The notes beneath the pieces are model-generated. The model was given only the letters and a program-made list of their open reading frames with translations. It ran no database searches and had not been told where the DNA came from. A stretch of DNA of 64,000 nucleotides, from NCBI RefSeq assembly GCF_015291705.1, contig NZ_CP030050.1:3720001-3784000 (forward strand). The letters are read 5' to 3'. The stretch's first letter is position 1; each line of letters starts with the position of its first letter. This stretch comes from Bradyrhizobium arachidis. GTDB taxonomy: Bacteria > Pseudomonadota > Alphaproteobacteria > Rhizobiales > Xanthobacteraceae. Shown piece after piece: positions 52,747 to 60,763 of this stretch. A program made the translations under genes and the position numbers.

Positions 52747-53787
52747 TCACATCGGCTCGATGCCGATCTTCTTGATGATGCCGGCCCATTTCGTGGTCTC
52801 GGCGGTCATGAAATTGGTCAGGCCTTGGGGGTCCATCACCAGCGGCTCGGCGCCCTGCTCGACGAAGAGGGCGCGCACCTTCGGATCGTTCACGGCTTCG
52901 ACCATCGCTTTATAGAGCTTGCCGACGATGGCCTTGTCGGTATTCGCCGGCGCGAGCAGCGCGAGCCAGGCGGCGCTCTCGTAATCCTTCAGGCCAGCCT
53001 CGGCCGCGGTCGGCACATCCGGCAGCGCGGTCATGCGCTTGTCGCTGGCAACCGCGAGCGGGCGCGCATCGCCGCTCTTGATCAAGCCGAGGACGTTGGG
53101 CAGGAGCTGGAAGCCGAGCGGGACTTGCCCTGCGATGAAGTCCGGCGTGTACGCGGCGATGTTGCGGTAGGGAACGTGGGTGATCTCGGTGCCGGTGAGC
53201 TGCTCGAAATAGGCCGCCGACAGATGCTGCGACGAGCCGACACCGACCGTCCCGTAGTTCAGCTCGCGTGGATGCGCCTTGGCGTAGTCGATCAGTTCAC
53301 GCAGCGATTTCGGCGGCAGCCTCGAATTGATCACGATGACATTCGGCATCGTCGCGAACAGACCGATCGGGGCGAGATCCTTCTGCGGGTCGTAAGGAAG
53401 CTCCTTGTAGAGCGACTTGTTCGCAGCCAGCGGGCCGGAGGTGCTCATCAGCAGCGTGTAGCCATCAGCGGCCGCATGTGCCGCGGCCGCGGTGCCGATA
53501 TTGCCGCCGGCGCCGGGGCGGTTGTCGACCACAAAGGCTTGTCCGAGCGAGGTGGACATGCGGTTGAGCAGGATGCGCGTGATGACATCGCTGGCGCTGC
53601 CGCCGGCAAAGGGCACGAGCACCTGGATCGGCCGCGCGGGGTAGTCTTGCGCTTGTGCGGGACGCAGTCCGGCCGCGGCGAGAGCTGCGCCTGCGCCGAA
53701 CGAGAGCAGTGATCTCCGGTCAGGATGAAATCCCTCGCTCCGCTGCTGAGCTGTGTTCGTGATCTTGCTGCGACCGAACCATGCCAT
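52747..53787 (-). CDS. Tripartite tricarboxylate transporter substrate-binding protein (TctC/Bug family)
   Basis: A 346-residue Bug-type periplasmic receptor for a carboxylate or aromatic acid. The signal region DRRSLLSFGAGAALAAAGL is of Tat type. Characteristic sequence: YPARPIQVLVPFAGGSASDV, VVDNRPGAGGNIGTAAAAHA and LNYGTVGVGSSQHLSAAYFE. No TctA or TctB membrane gene is present nearby, as usual for the many orphan Bug receptors of this group. It converges with the PepSY gene, 24 bases apart. Confidence 0.9.
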   Translation of the reverse strand: MAWFGRSKITNTAQQRSEGFHPDRRSLLSFGAGAALAAAGLRPAQAQDYPARPIQVLVPFAGGSASDVITRILLNRMSTSLGQAFVVDNRPGAGGNIGTAAAAHAAADGYTLLMSTSGPLAANKSLYKELPYDPQKDLAPIGLFATMPNVIVINSRLPPKSLRELIDYAKAHPRELNYGTVGVGSSQHLSAAYFEQLTGTEITHVPYRNIAAYTPDFIAGQVPLGFQLLPNVLGLIKSGDARPLAVASDKRMTALPDVPTAAEAGLKDYESAAWLALLAPANTDKAIVGKLYKAMVEAVNDPKVRALFVEQGAEPLVMDPQGLTNFMTAETTKWAGIIKKIGIEPM

Positions 53788-53992
53788 CTCGGACTCAATC
53801 TCCCGACTGTCTTGTTCTGCGAGCCTTGGGATCGCCCGGAAGGATTCGTCGGGGATGAACGCCAGGCCGCGATTTTCTGCGCCTGGATCGTAGTTAGCTC
53901 GCGAATGCGACCGTCATGCCGGCTCGTCTCAAAACTTACCAACCCGTCTCATTCTGCAGCGGGCGCGACATCTTGTCCGAGTGAGAGGAGGC

Positions 53993-54742
53993 TCAATCCA
54001 GTCCGGTTTTGCCCGGCGCCCAATAGGCTTTTGCCTTGATCCGCGACGATGCGACGCCTGCCGCTTTCAGCGCGCGGCTGATGCGCTGGATCGATGATGC
54101 CTTGCCCGTCAGGATGAACCTGGCGCCGTTTGCAGCAAGGCGCAGCATTTCCGCCTCGACGGCTGCGAGATGTGCATCGTCCGCGCTGCGGGCGATCAAT
54201 CGTGCTTCACCGAGGCTGATGGCTTCCAGCACCCGCCGCGACTCCGCGACATCGGTGGTTTCGAACATGTGGAGCGCACCGCCGGCTTGCAGATTGTCGC
54301 GCAATGCCGCTGCAAGACCGAACGAGGTCTCATCGCCGAACAGGACGATGGGCGCCTCGAGGCCGGTGAGATCGAGCGAGCGGCGCGGGCCGAACAACTG
54401 GCAGGTGTCGCCTTCGCGCAAACCGCTCACCCATCGGCTGCCGGGGCCAACGCCATGGATGAAGGCGAGAAGGCGAGTTCTCCCGCTGCTTGCCTCCCAT
54501 GACATCGGCGTATAGGTGCGCGCGCTCAAGCCCGCGCGCATCGCAACCTGGATCTTCTGGCCCGCATTCCAGGCGACGTCCTTGAGGGCTTCGCCTTCGA
54601 TCTCGATGAGCCGAAAGTGCGGCGAGAGCGTCTCGATTGCGGCGATGCGCGCGGACCGCATCAGCCATCGCAACAGCATCTGCGTGACCCTTCCTTGTGA
54701 CGCCTGCGATGAGATTTGCGGCTGCTGACCGGGCTCGTTCAA
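53993..54742 (-). CDS. Siderophore-interacting FAD-binding protein
   Basis: A 249-residue flavoprotein of the SIP/ViuB family, ferredoxin-reductase fold, which reduces ferric siderophores in the cytoplasm. The FAD-binding motif is SARTYTPMSW (RxYT pattern), followed by LAFIHGVGPGSRWVSGL and IVLFGDETSFGLAAALRDN; the C-terminal SIP domain ends AKAYWAPGKTGLD. It stands next to an O-methyltransferase gene and AraC regulator, all on the minus strand, but I see no siderophore receptor in this subset. The B12-regulated receptor at 48922 is a possible but unproven partner. Confidence 0.88.
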   Translation of the reverse strand: MNEPGQQPQISSQASQGRVTQMLLRWLMRSARIAAIETLSPHFRLIEIEGEALKDVAWNAGQKIQVAMRAGLSARTYTPMSWEASSGRTRLLAFIHGVGPGSRWVSGLREGDTCQLFGPRRSLDLTGLEAPIVLFGDETSFGLAAALRDNLQAGGALHMFETTDVAESRRVLEAISLGEARLIARSADDAHLAAVEAEMLRLAANGARFILTGKASSIQRISRALKAAGVASSRIKAKAYWAPGKTGLD

Positions 54743-54757
54743 GGCCTGGCTCCCGGA

Positions 54758-55450
54758 TCATCTGGTCTTGATCGTGAGTTCGTTGCCGCGGCCGGGATCG
54801 AACGGCAGCGACAGCGAGAGGTAGCCATTTTCGGGATCGCGGACGTAGTCGATATAGCCGGAGGCTTCCTCGAACGCGTTCTCGCCGACGATGAGCGCGC
54901 CGGGTTTCAGATGCGGCTCCAGCAGCTTGAGAATGGGAAGATAGAGCGTGAAGGCGCCGTCGAGCATCACCATGTCGATCCCGCCGCCGAGATCGGCCTT
55001 CAGGGTTTCCCGCGCGTCGCCAACCCGAAACGAGACTAAGTCCGCCAGCCCCGCCGCCGCGACGTTCGCTCGTGCGCGCTCGATCTTGCCGGGCTCGAGA
55101 TCGGTCCCGATCAGGCGGCCGCCGCCAATGTCGCGCAAGCCCGCGGCCATGTAGATCGTCGAAATCCCCATCGAGGAGCCGAACTCGACGATGCGCTTGG
55201 CCTTGCTGGCGCGGACGCACATGTAGAGGAAGCGTCCGAACCGCGGCGAGACGCTCAGAAAATTGTTCGCAAATCGCTGGTAGACCTCATTGAGATCGCG
55301 GCTCTCGGCCGCGATCGCCTGGCTGATCATCTCTTCGCGACTCGTGCCCTCATTCACGAAGGCCTGCATCAGCGGCGCGTCGGCGATCTCCGCTTCCTGA
55401 TGAAGACGATGGAGGACGTCGGCGACGAGGCCGCTGCTGATCGAATCCAT
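54758..55450 (-). CDS. O-methyltransferase (class I SAM-dependent)
   Basis: A 230-residue methyltransferase of the catechol O-methyltransferase/caffeoyl-CoA type (Methyltransf_24). The SAM motif is RIVEFGSSMGISTIYMAAGL, with IGTDLEPGKIERARANVAAA and the acidic DMVMLDGAFTLYLPILKLLE after it. The ATG at 55450 has GGGAG nine bases upstream; a longer frame to 55522 lacks support. It lies 15 bases upstream of the siderophore-interacting gene, likely an operon. A catechol-like substrate is a reasonable but unproven guess. Confidence 0.87.
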   Translation of the reverse strand: MDSISSGLVADVLHRLHQEAEIADAPLMQAFVNEGTSREEMISQAIAAESRDLNEVYQRFANNFLSVSPRFGRFLYMCVRASKAKRIVEFGSSMGISTIYMAAGLRDIGGGRLIGTDLEPGKIERARANVAAAGLADLVSFRVGDARETLKADLGGGIDMVMLDGAFTLYLPILKLLEPHLKPGALIVGENAFEEASGYIDYVRDPENGYLSLSLPFDPGRGNELTIKTR

Positions 55451-55555
55451 GTATCCAGCTCCCTTGCAATGCGCCCATCGGCGCGTTGGAGCCTGGATAC
55501 GAAATCGTCCTTTGGTGCGCATTCCGCGAACGGGACAATCGATTGCGATTTCCAG

Positions 55556-56380
55556 TCAGTGTGCGCTGATGCGCCGTTCGGCGAGATAGCGCGCCGGCGG
55601 CTTGCCCAGCGCCTTGCGGAACATGGTGACGAAGGCGCTCGCGCCCTCATAGCCGAGATCGAGTGCCACTGTTTGCACCGAAGCACCCTGATCGAGGCGC
55701 TGAAGCGCGATGAGGATGTGGAGCTGCTGGCGCCAGCGGCCAAAGCTCATCCCGGTCTCGCGTTGCAGGATGCGGGTGAGGGTGCGTGGCGCGACGGCAA
55801 TGCGCCGCCCCCAATCGTCGATCGTCGCGCGGTCGGAAGGGTCTTCCATCATCGCGCTCGCGATCCGGCGCAGCCTGGCATCCGCAGGCATCGGGAAGCG
55901 CAGCTCCTCGATCGGAGCGGCAGCGAGCTGGTCGAGCAGCACCGTGGCGATCCGACCGTCGGCGCCGTCGACGTCGTACATGACAGGCATGTGGGTGGCA
56001 TGGACCAGCAGGCTTGCCAGCAACGGGGAGATCGACAGCGCGCAGCATTGCCGCGGCAGTGTCGGCGCCGCATCCGGTTCGATGAAGAGGCAATGCATCT
56101 CGACATCGCCGGCGACGCTCACGCTGTGCGGGACATCGCCGGGAATCCATACCGCGCAACGCGGCGGTACGATCCAGACGCCATGTCCGGCCTCCAGCCT
56201 GACGATGCCGCGCAAGGTGAGGACAAGCTCGTCCTTGCGATGCGTGTGCATCGCGAGCTCCATGCCCTTGGTGACCATGCGGCCACCGAAGGCGGCGATG
56301 GCGCGCGGCACGGCTTCGGGGTCGAAGTCCCCGAGATCATCGGGGAGGAATTGGTCGTCGTTGAGCCGGAAGAAGGGCAT
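55556..56380 (-). CDS. AraC family transcriptional regulator with cupin N-terminus
   Basis: A 274-residue regulator. The N-terminal cupin-like sensor reads GMELAMHTHRKDELVLTLRG and VWIPGDVPHSVSVAG; the C-terminal AraC domain has two helix-turn-helices, RRIAVAPRTLTRILQRETGM and VALDLGYEGASAFVTMFRKA. It precedes the O-methyltransferase and siderophore-interacting genes by 105 bases on the same strand and may control them. The inducer is not known. Confidence 0.9.
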   Translation of the reverse strand: MPFFRLNDDQFLPDDLGDFDPEAVPRAIAAFGGRMVTKGMELAMHTHRKDELVLTLRGIVRLEAGHGVWIVPPRCAVWIPGDVPHSVSVAGDVEMHCLFIEPDAAPTLPRQCCALSISPLLASLLVHATHMPVMYDVDGADGRIATVLLDQLAAAPIEELRFPMPADARLRRIASAMMEDPSDRATIDDWGRRIAVAPRTLTRILQRETGMSFGRWRQQLHILIALQRLDQGASVQTVALDLGYEGASAFVTMFRKALGKPPARYLAERRISAH

Positions 56381-56477
56381 GGCGGGCGGTGAGTGGTCCG
56401 GACGCGGTGGCGTGCGTCAAACAATATCGGGCCGCCGTCGAATCTTTCAACGCAGCCGGTCCGAATCTCGATCAGTT

Positions 56478-57464
56478 CTAACCTGCTCGCCTCCGCGGCT
56501 TCCTGCGATCCTTGCGGGAGGAGGACGAGCCTGTGCCACTGGAGGAAGGCTCCACGAACTCGCGCGCCACGGCGGCGGCCTCCGCGAGATCGTGGCTGAT
56601 GACATCGAGCACGGCCTTGGCGGCGACCGACACCGCGCGTCGCGGGTGATGCACCCAGGCAATCGAGCGCACGATCCGCTGCGCGTCGAAGCGGTGCGCG
56701 CGGATGGTCCCGCCCGCCAGCGATTGCCGGAGCGCGATGGTCGGCAGCACCGTCGCGAAATCGGTGGTTGCGATCACGTCGCAGAGCGCGGGCAGGGTAT
56801 CGAGCTCGAGCCGCGGCCGCAGGTCGATGCCGATTGCGGCGGCATGCTCGTCCAGGATCAGCCGCAGGCCGTGGCGCTTGGAAGGCAGCACGAGATCGAA
56901 ATTGGCGATGTGATCGAAGCGCAGTCTTATCGGCGGCTGGATCGGGCTGTCCTTGCGGCAGGCGAACACCATCTCCTCGTCCATGACGTGATGCGCGGCC
57001 AGCGGCGTCTTCCGGCGCGGCACGTTGATCAGCGCGAAATCGAGCTGGCCGGTGTTGACCCAGTCGATCAGCGTCTCGGTGTAGCCCTCGCAGACCGACA
57101 GCGTGATCTCGGGATAGCGGCTTGCGACAGCTGCCGACGCGCTCGCCATGGTGCTTTGCGCGACCGAGGTGATGAGGCCGACGGAAACACGGCCCGAGAT
57201 GCGTCCGCCGAGCTGCGCCATCTCCTGGCGGGCATGTTCGGCATCGCGCACGATCGGCGCCGTCAGCCGCACCAAGGCCTCGCCGGCGCTGGTCAGCGTC
57301 ATGCCCTGGACGCTGCGGTCGAACAGCTTTTGGCCGAGCTCTGCCTCCAGCTTGGCGATCTGCATGCTCAGCGCCGGCTGAACGATGTTAAGCTGGCGCG
57401 CGGCCCGGGTGACGTTCTTTTCCTCGGCGAGGCACAGGAAATATTGCATCTGCCTGAGTTCCAC
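56478..57464 (-). CDS. LysR family transcriptional regulator
   Basis: LysR-type regulator of 328 residues with ELRQMQYFLCLAEEKNVTRA, the recognition helix in LNIVQPALSMQIAKLEAELG, and an effector domain. The C-terminal tail is long, serine- and arginine-rich (SSSGTGSSSSRKDRRKPRRR), which is unusual. The GTG at 57464 is preferred, with AGGA upstream, because the alternative ATG at 57506 would place the start inside the palindrome at 57501. It is divergent from the ubiX-ubiD-like pair and probably controls it. Confidence 0.87.
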   Translation of the reverse strand: MELRQMQYFLCLAEEKNVTRAARQLNIVQPALSMQIAKLEAELGQKLFDRSVQGMTLTSAGEALVRLTAPIVRDAEHARQEMAQLGGRISGRVSVGLITSVAQSTMASASAAVASRYPEITLSVCEGYTETLIDWVNTGQLDFALINVPRRKTPLAAHHVMDEEMVFACRKDSPIQPPIRLRFDHIANFDLVLPSKRHGLRLILDEHAAAIGIDLRPRLELDTLPALCDVIATTDFATVLPTIALRQSLAGGTIRAHRFDAQRIVRSIAWVHHPRRAVSVAAKAVLDVISHDLAEAAAVAREFVEPSSSGTGSSSSRKDRRKPRRRAG

Positions 57465-57500
57465 GGGGTCAGTCCTTTGTTCGCCGATCTGCCTCCGGAC

Positions 57501-57536
57501 CATCATCTCAGATGATGAATGATATAATCAATCATT
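57501..57536. promoter_or_regulatory. Two palindromes and a TATAAT box between LysR and the UbiX-like gene
   Basis: CATCATCT-C-AGATGATG (57501-57517) is a perfect eight-pair palindrome; AATGAT (57518) and ATCATT (to 57536) form a second. A TATAAT sequence lies at 57523-57528 within the second. They are in the divergent region, as expected for LysR sites around a promoter. Confidence 0.5.
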
Positions 57537-57604
57537 ATTTGTGGTGATGGATGGGATTGCCTAGTCTCGCGGCGGGCATGTCCCCAGGGAGCGAAGCCAG
57601 TCAT

Positions 57605-58225
57605 ATGCAGGACGCCACACCCCAGCGGATGATCATCGGCATTTCCGGCGCCTCCGGCGTCGCCTATGGCGTGCGCCTGTTGCAGCTGCTGCGCAATGCC
57701 GGCGTCGAGACGCATCTGGTGATGTCGAAGACCGCCGAGCTGACCTTTGCCTACGAGACCGACCTGAAGATTGCGGAGGTGAGGGCGCTCGCCAATGTCT
57801 GCCATGCGATCGACGACATGGCCTCGGCAATTTCGAGCGGCTCGTTCCGCACCGCCGGCATGATCGTGGCGCCGTGCTCGATGCGCTCGATGTCCGAGAT
57901 CGCCTCCGGCGTGACCACGACGCTGCTCACCCGCGCCGCCGACGTCGTGCTGAAGGAGCGCCGGCGCCTGGTGCTGATGGTGCGCGAGACCCCGCTGCAC
58001 ACCGGCCATCTCAGGACAATGACTGCGCTGTCGGAAATGGGCGCGATCATCGCGCCGCCCGTGCCGGCCTTCTACGCCAAACCCGAGAATCTCGAAGACA
58101 TGGTCGAGCACACCGTCGGTCGCGTCCTCGACCTCTACGACATCGACATCGGCGTGGTGCGCCGCTGGGGCGAGGACGAGGCGCTCAAGCGCCGCTCGCC
58201 GACGCTGCGCAAGATCGTGCCCTGA
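57605..58225 (+). CDS. UbiX family flavin prenyltransferase
   Basis: A 206-residue enzyme that makes prenylated FMN, the cofactor of UbiD-type decarboxylases. Motifs: IIGISGASGVAYGVRLLQLL, VAPCSMRSMSEIASG and RRLVLMVRETPLHTGHLRTM, all diagnostic. The ATG at 57605 gives a family-length protein; an ATG at 57551 would add 18 residues. The UbiD-like gene follows 29 bases later, so the pair is dedicated to one decarboxylation, beyond ubiquinone synthesis. Confidence 0.92.
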   Translation: MQDATPQRMIIGISGASGVAYGVRLLQLLRNAGVETHLVMSKTAELTFAYETDLKIAEVRALANVCHAIDDMASAISSGSFRTAGMIVAPCSMRSMSEIASGVTTTLLTRAADVVLKERRRLVLMVRETPLHTGHLRTMTALSEMGAIIAPPVPAFYAKPENLEDMVEHTVGRVLDLYDIDIGVVRRWGEDEALKRRSPTLRKIVP

Positions 58226-58254
58226 CCCGAAGGCCTCAAGGAAAGACCCGATAC

Positions 58255-59676
58255 ATGCAAATGGAAACTCCGGTCAGAACAGCTGCGAAGGCGCCAGCCG
58301 ATCTGCGCGCCTGGCTCGCCACGCTCGCCGAGCGTGGCAAGCTCGCGATCGCTCGCGAGGGCATCGGCCTCGCCGATGAGCTCGCCGCCATCGCCAAGCG
58401 GCTGGAGCGCGACAGCGCCGTGCTGTTTCCGCGTCCCGACGGGCACGAGATTCCCGTCGTCGCCAATCTCTTTGCGGGCCGCGACTGGGTCGCCGAGTCC
58501 ATCGGCGTCACCGAGGATCAGTTACTGCCGCGGTTCCTCGCCGCCGCAAGCCATCCGCTGCCGACGCATGAGGTCACCAGCGGCCCGGTGCAGGAGGTTG
58601 TGCACGAAGACGTCGATCTGCTCCGCCAGCTCCCAGTGCCCAAGCACAATGAGCGCGACAGCGGCCCCTACATCACCGCCGGCCTGCTGATCGCCCGCAA
58701 CCCGAAGACCGGCGTTCAGAACGTCTCGATCCACCGTTGCCAGATCTCCGGCAAGAACCGTATCGGCGTGCTGCTGTTGCCGCGGCACACGTTCTCCTAT
58801 TATCGCCTCGCCGAAGAGCTGGGGCAGGCACTGGAGATTGCCATCGTCATCGGCGCGCACCCCGCGCTGATGCTCGCCTCGCAGGCGATCGCCGCGCTCG
58901 ACGAGGACGAGATGGCGATTGCCGGTGCGTTGCTCGGCTCGCCCGTGGATGTCGTGAAGTGCCGCACCAATTCGGTCCGCGTGCCCGCCCATGCGGAGAT
59001 CGTGATCGAGGGACGCATTCTTCAGGGCGTGCGGGAGCCGGAAGGCCCGTTCGGGGAATTCCCTCAATATTACGGTCCGCGCGCCAATCGCGAGGTGATC
59101 GAGGTCGACGCGATCACCCATCGCAAGGCGCCGATCTTCCACACCATCGTCGGCGGCGGCTTCGAGCACCTCATCCTCGGCGGCGTGCCGCGCGAGGCGA
59201 CGCTGCTCCAGCACCTGCGCCGCAGCTTCCCCAATGTGCTCGACGTCCGCCTCACGCGCGGCGGCACCTGCCGCTATCACCTTGCCATCAAGATCGACAA
59301 GGCCAATGACGGCGAGCCCAAGAACATCATGATGTGCGCCTTCGGCGCGCATTACGACATCAAGCAGGTGGTCGTGGTGGACAAGGATGTCGACATCTCC
59401 TCGTCCGAGGAGATCGAATGGGCGGTGGCGACGCGCTTCCAGGCAGACCGTGACCTCATGGTCGTGTCAGGCGCGCTTGGCTCGAAGCTCGATCCGACCA
59501 CCGATAACGGCATCAGCGCCAAGATGGGGCTGGACGCGACCGCGCCGGTCAGCGCGCCCGAGCTCGCCTTCAAGCGCATTCGCGTCAAGGGCGAGGAGGA
59601 TGTCGATCTCGCCACCGCCTTGCAGGCCGACCCCAGCGCCGCCATCGCGCGTCTCCTTGCGGAGGCGCTGGTATGA
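58255..59676 (+). CDS. UbiD family decarboxylase
   Basis: A 473-residue prenyl-FMN-dependent (de)carboxylase. Features include RTNSVRVPAHAEIVIEGRIL and the catalytic acids in REPEGPFGEFPQYYG, a metal/prFMN region with GPYITAGLLI and IHRCQISGKNRIGVLLL, and a C-terminal EEIEWAVATRFQADRD. AAGGAAAG precedes the ATG at 58255. The substrate is likely an aromatic or alpha,beta-unsaturated acid, given the neighbouring LysR, AraC and molybdenum hydroxylase genes; the exact compound is unknown. Confidence 0.91.
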   Translation: MQMETPVRTAAKAPADLRAWLATLAERGKLAIAREGIGLADELAAIAKRLERDSAVLFPRPDGHEIPVVANLFAGRDWVAESIGVTEDQLLPRFLAAASHPLPTHEVTSGPVQEVVHEDVDLLRQLPVPKHNERDSGPYITAGLLIARNPKTGVQNVSIHRCQISGKNRIGVLLLPRHTFSYYRLAEELGQALEIAIVIGAHPALMLASQAIAALDEDEMAIAGALLGSPVDVVKCRTNSVRVPAHAEIVIEGRILQGVREPEGPFGEFPQYYGPRANREVIEVDAITHRKAPIFHTIVGGGFEHLILGGVPREATLLQHLRRSFPNVLDVRLTRGGTCRYHLAIKIDKANDGEPKNIMMCAFGAHYDIKQVVVVDKDVDISSSEEIEWAVATRFQADRDLMVVSGALGSKLDPTTDNGISAKMGLDATAPVSAPELAFKRIRVKGEEDVDLATALQADPSAAIARLLAEALV

Positions 59677-59782
59677 CCGGCTTGCGTCGGTTTGCGCCGT
59701 TGGAATATGAAGCGGGTGCTGCCTATAGTGCCGCGCCAACAAGCCAATCGTATTGCAGCGCAATGCTGGGAGGAAGGAACTG

Positions 59783-60622
59783 ATGTCGACGGCCCTGCGC
59801 ATCGCTCATGGCGCTTTCGGCAGGGTCGCTCTGCTCGACATGGACCGGTCGCTGGTCCGCCACGCCCATCATCATTGCCACGTCCTGCTCAAGGTCGAGG
59901 GCGCCGACACGCATTTCATGGTCGGCGATCAGGTCACGCCGTTGACGGACACCGCCGCCGTGCTCGTCGATGGCTGGAAGCCGCATGCTTACGTGCACGA
60001 CGTCAACCGTCCGCGCACGCTCATCATGGCGCTCTATATTGAGCCGGAATGGCTGAAGGAGTTCCGACCGGGGTGGGCCGCCAGCGGCGCGCCGGGCTTT
60101 TTCGAGCGGCCGTCGGGCGAGGTGTCGCCGCGCATCCGCCAGCTCACGCTGCTTTTGGCGGCTGAAATGATGGCGAATCCGGATGCGGTGCGGACCCACG
60201 AGCAGACGCTGTCCGATTTGATGATCGCCGTGATCGAGCGCTTCACGCCCTGGCGCAGCTTTCCGACCTCGATCCGCGGCATGAGCGCGGTGAGCTGCGA
60301 CTGGCGCATCCGCCGCGCGATGGACGCGATGCGCACTCAGGATTCCTATGGCAGCGTCGACCAGTTCGTGAAGGGTGCCGGCCTGTCGCGTGCGCAGTTC
60401 TTCCGCCTATTCGAGACCTCGCTCGGCGTCTCGCCAAAGATCTATCTCAATGTCGTCCGCATGGAGCGTGCGCTCGATGCTGTCATGCGCGAGGACACCC
60501 CGTTCGGCGAGCTCAGTGAGCGTTTTGGTTTTCCGGAGCCGGCGCATTTCACGCGCTTCTTCCGCGATCATGCCGGTGTCAGCCCGCGCGAGTTTCGCAA
60601 CGTCTCGCGTCTTGCGGGTTGA
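59783..60622 (+). CDS. AraC family transcriptional regulator
   Basis: A 279-residue regulator with an N-terminal cupin-like sensor (SLVRHAHHHCHVLLKVEGAD, DTAAVLVDGWKPHAYVHD) and a C-terminal AraC domain with VKGAGLSRAQFFRLFETSLG and SERFGFPEPAHFTRFFRDHA. The ATG at 59783 was chosen for the AGGAAGGAAC just before it. It follows the UbiD-like gene by 106 bases and precedes the xanthine dehydrogenase-type gene, and so may act on either. Confidence 0.9.
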   Translation: MSTALRIAHGAFGRVALLDMDRSLVRHAHHHCHVLLKVEGADTHFMVGDQVTPLTDTAAVLVDGWKPHAYVHDVNRPRTLIMALYIEPEWLKEFRPGWAASGAPGFFERPSGEVSPRIRQLTLLLAAEMMANPDAVRTHEQTLSDLMIAVIERFTPWRSFPTSIRGMSAVSCDWRIRRAMDAMRTQDSYGSVDQFVKGAGLSRAQFFRLFETSLGVSPKIYLNVVRMERALDAVMREDTPFGELSERFGFPEPAHFTRFFRDHAGVSPREFRNVSRLAG

Positions 60623-60763
60623 TTTTGCGGGCTGATATTGCGCTGCACGCTCTCGAATGAGACGATTTGGTAAGTCGTGAGAGCGGGCGGTATGGGCCCT
60701 GCACCCCCGTCCTGACAAACGTCACCGTCGCGTCAAAGAACGCGTCGGGAGGTATGCCGGGAT

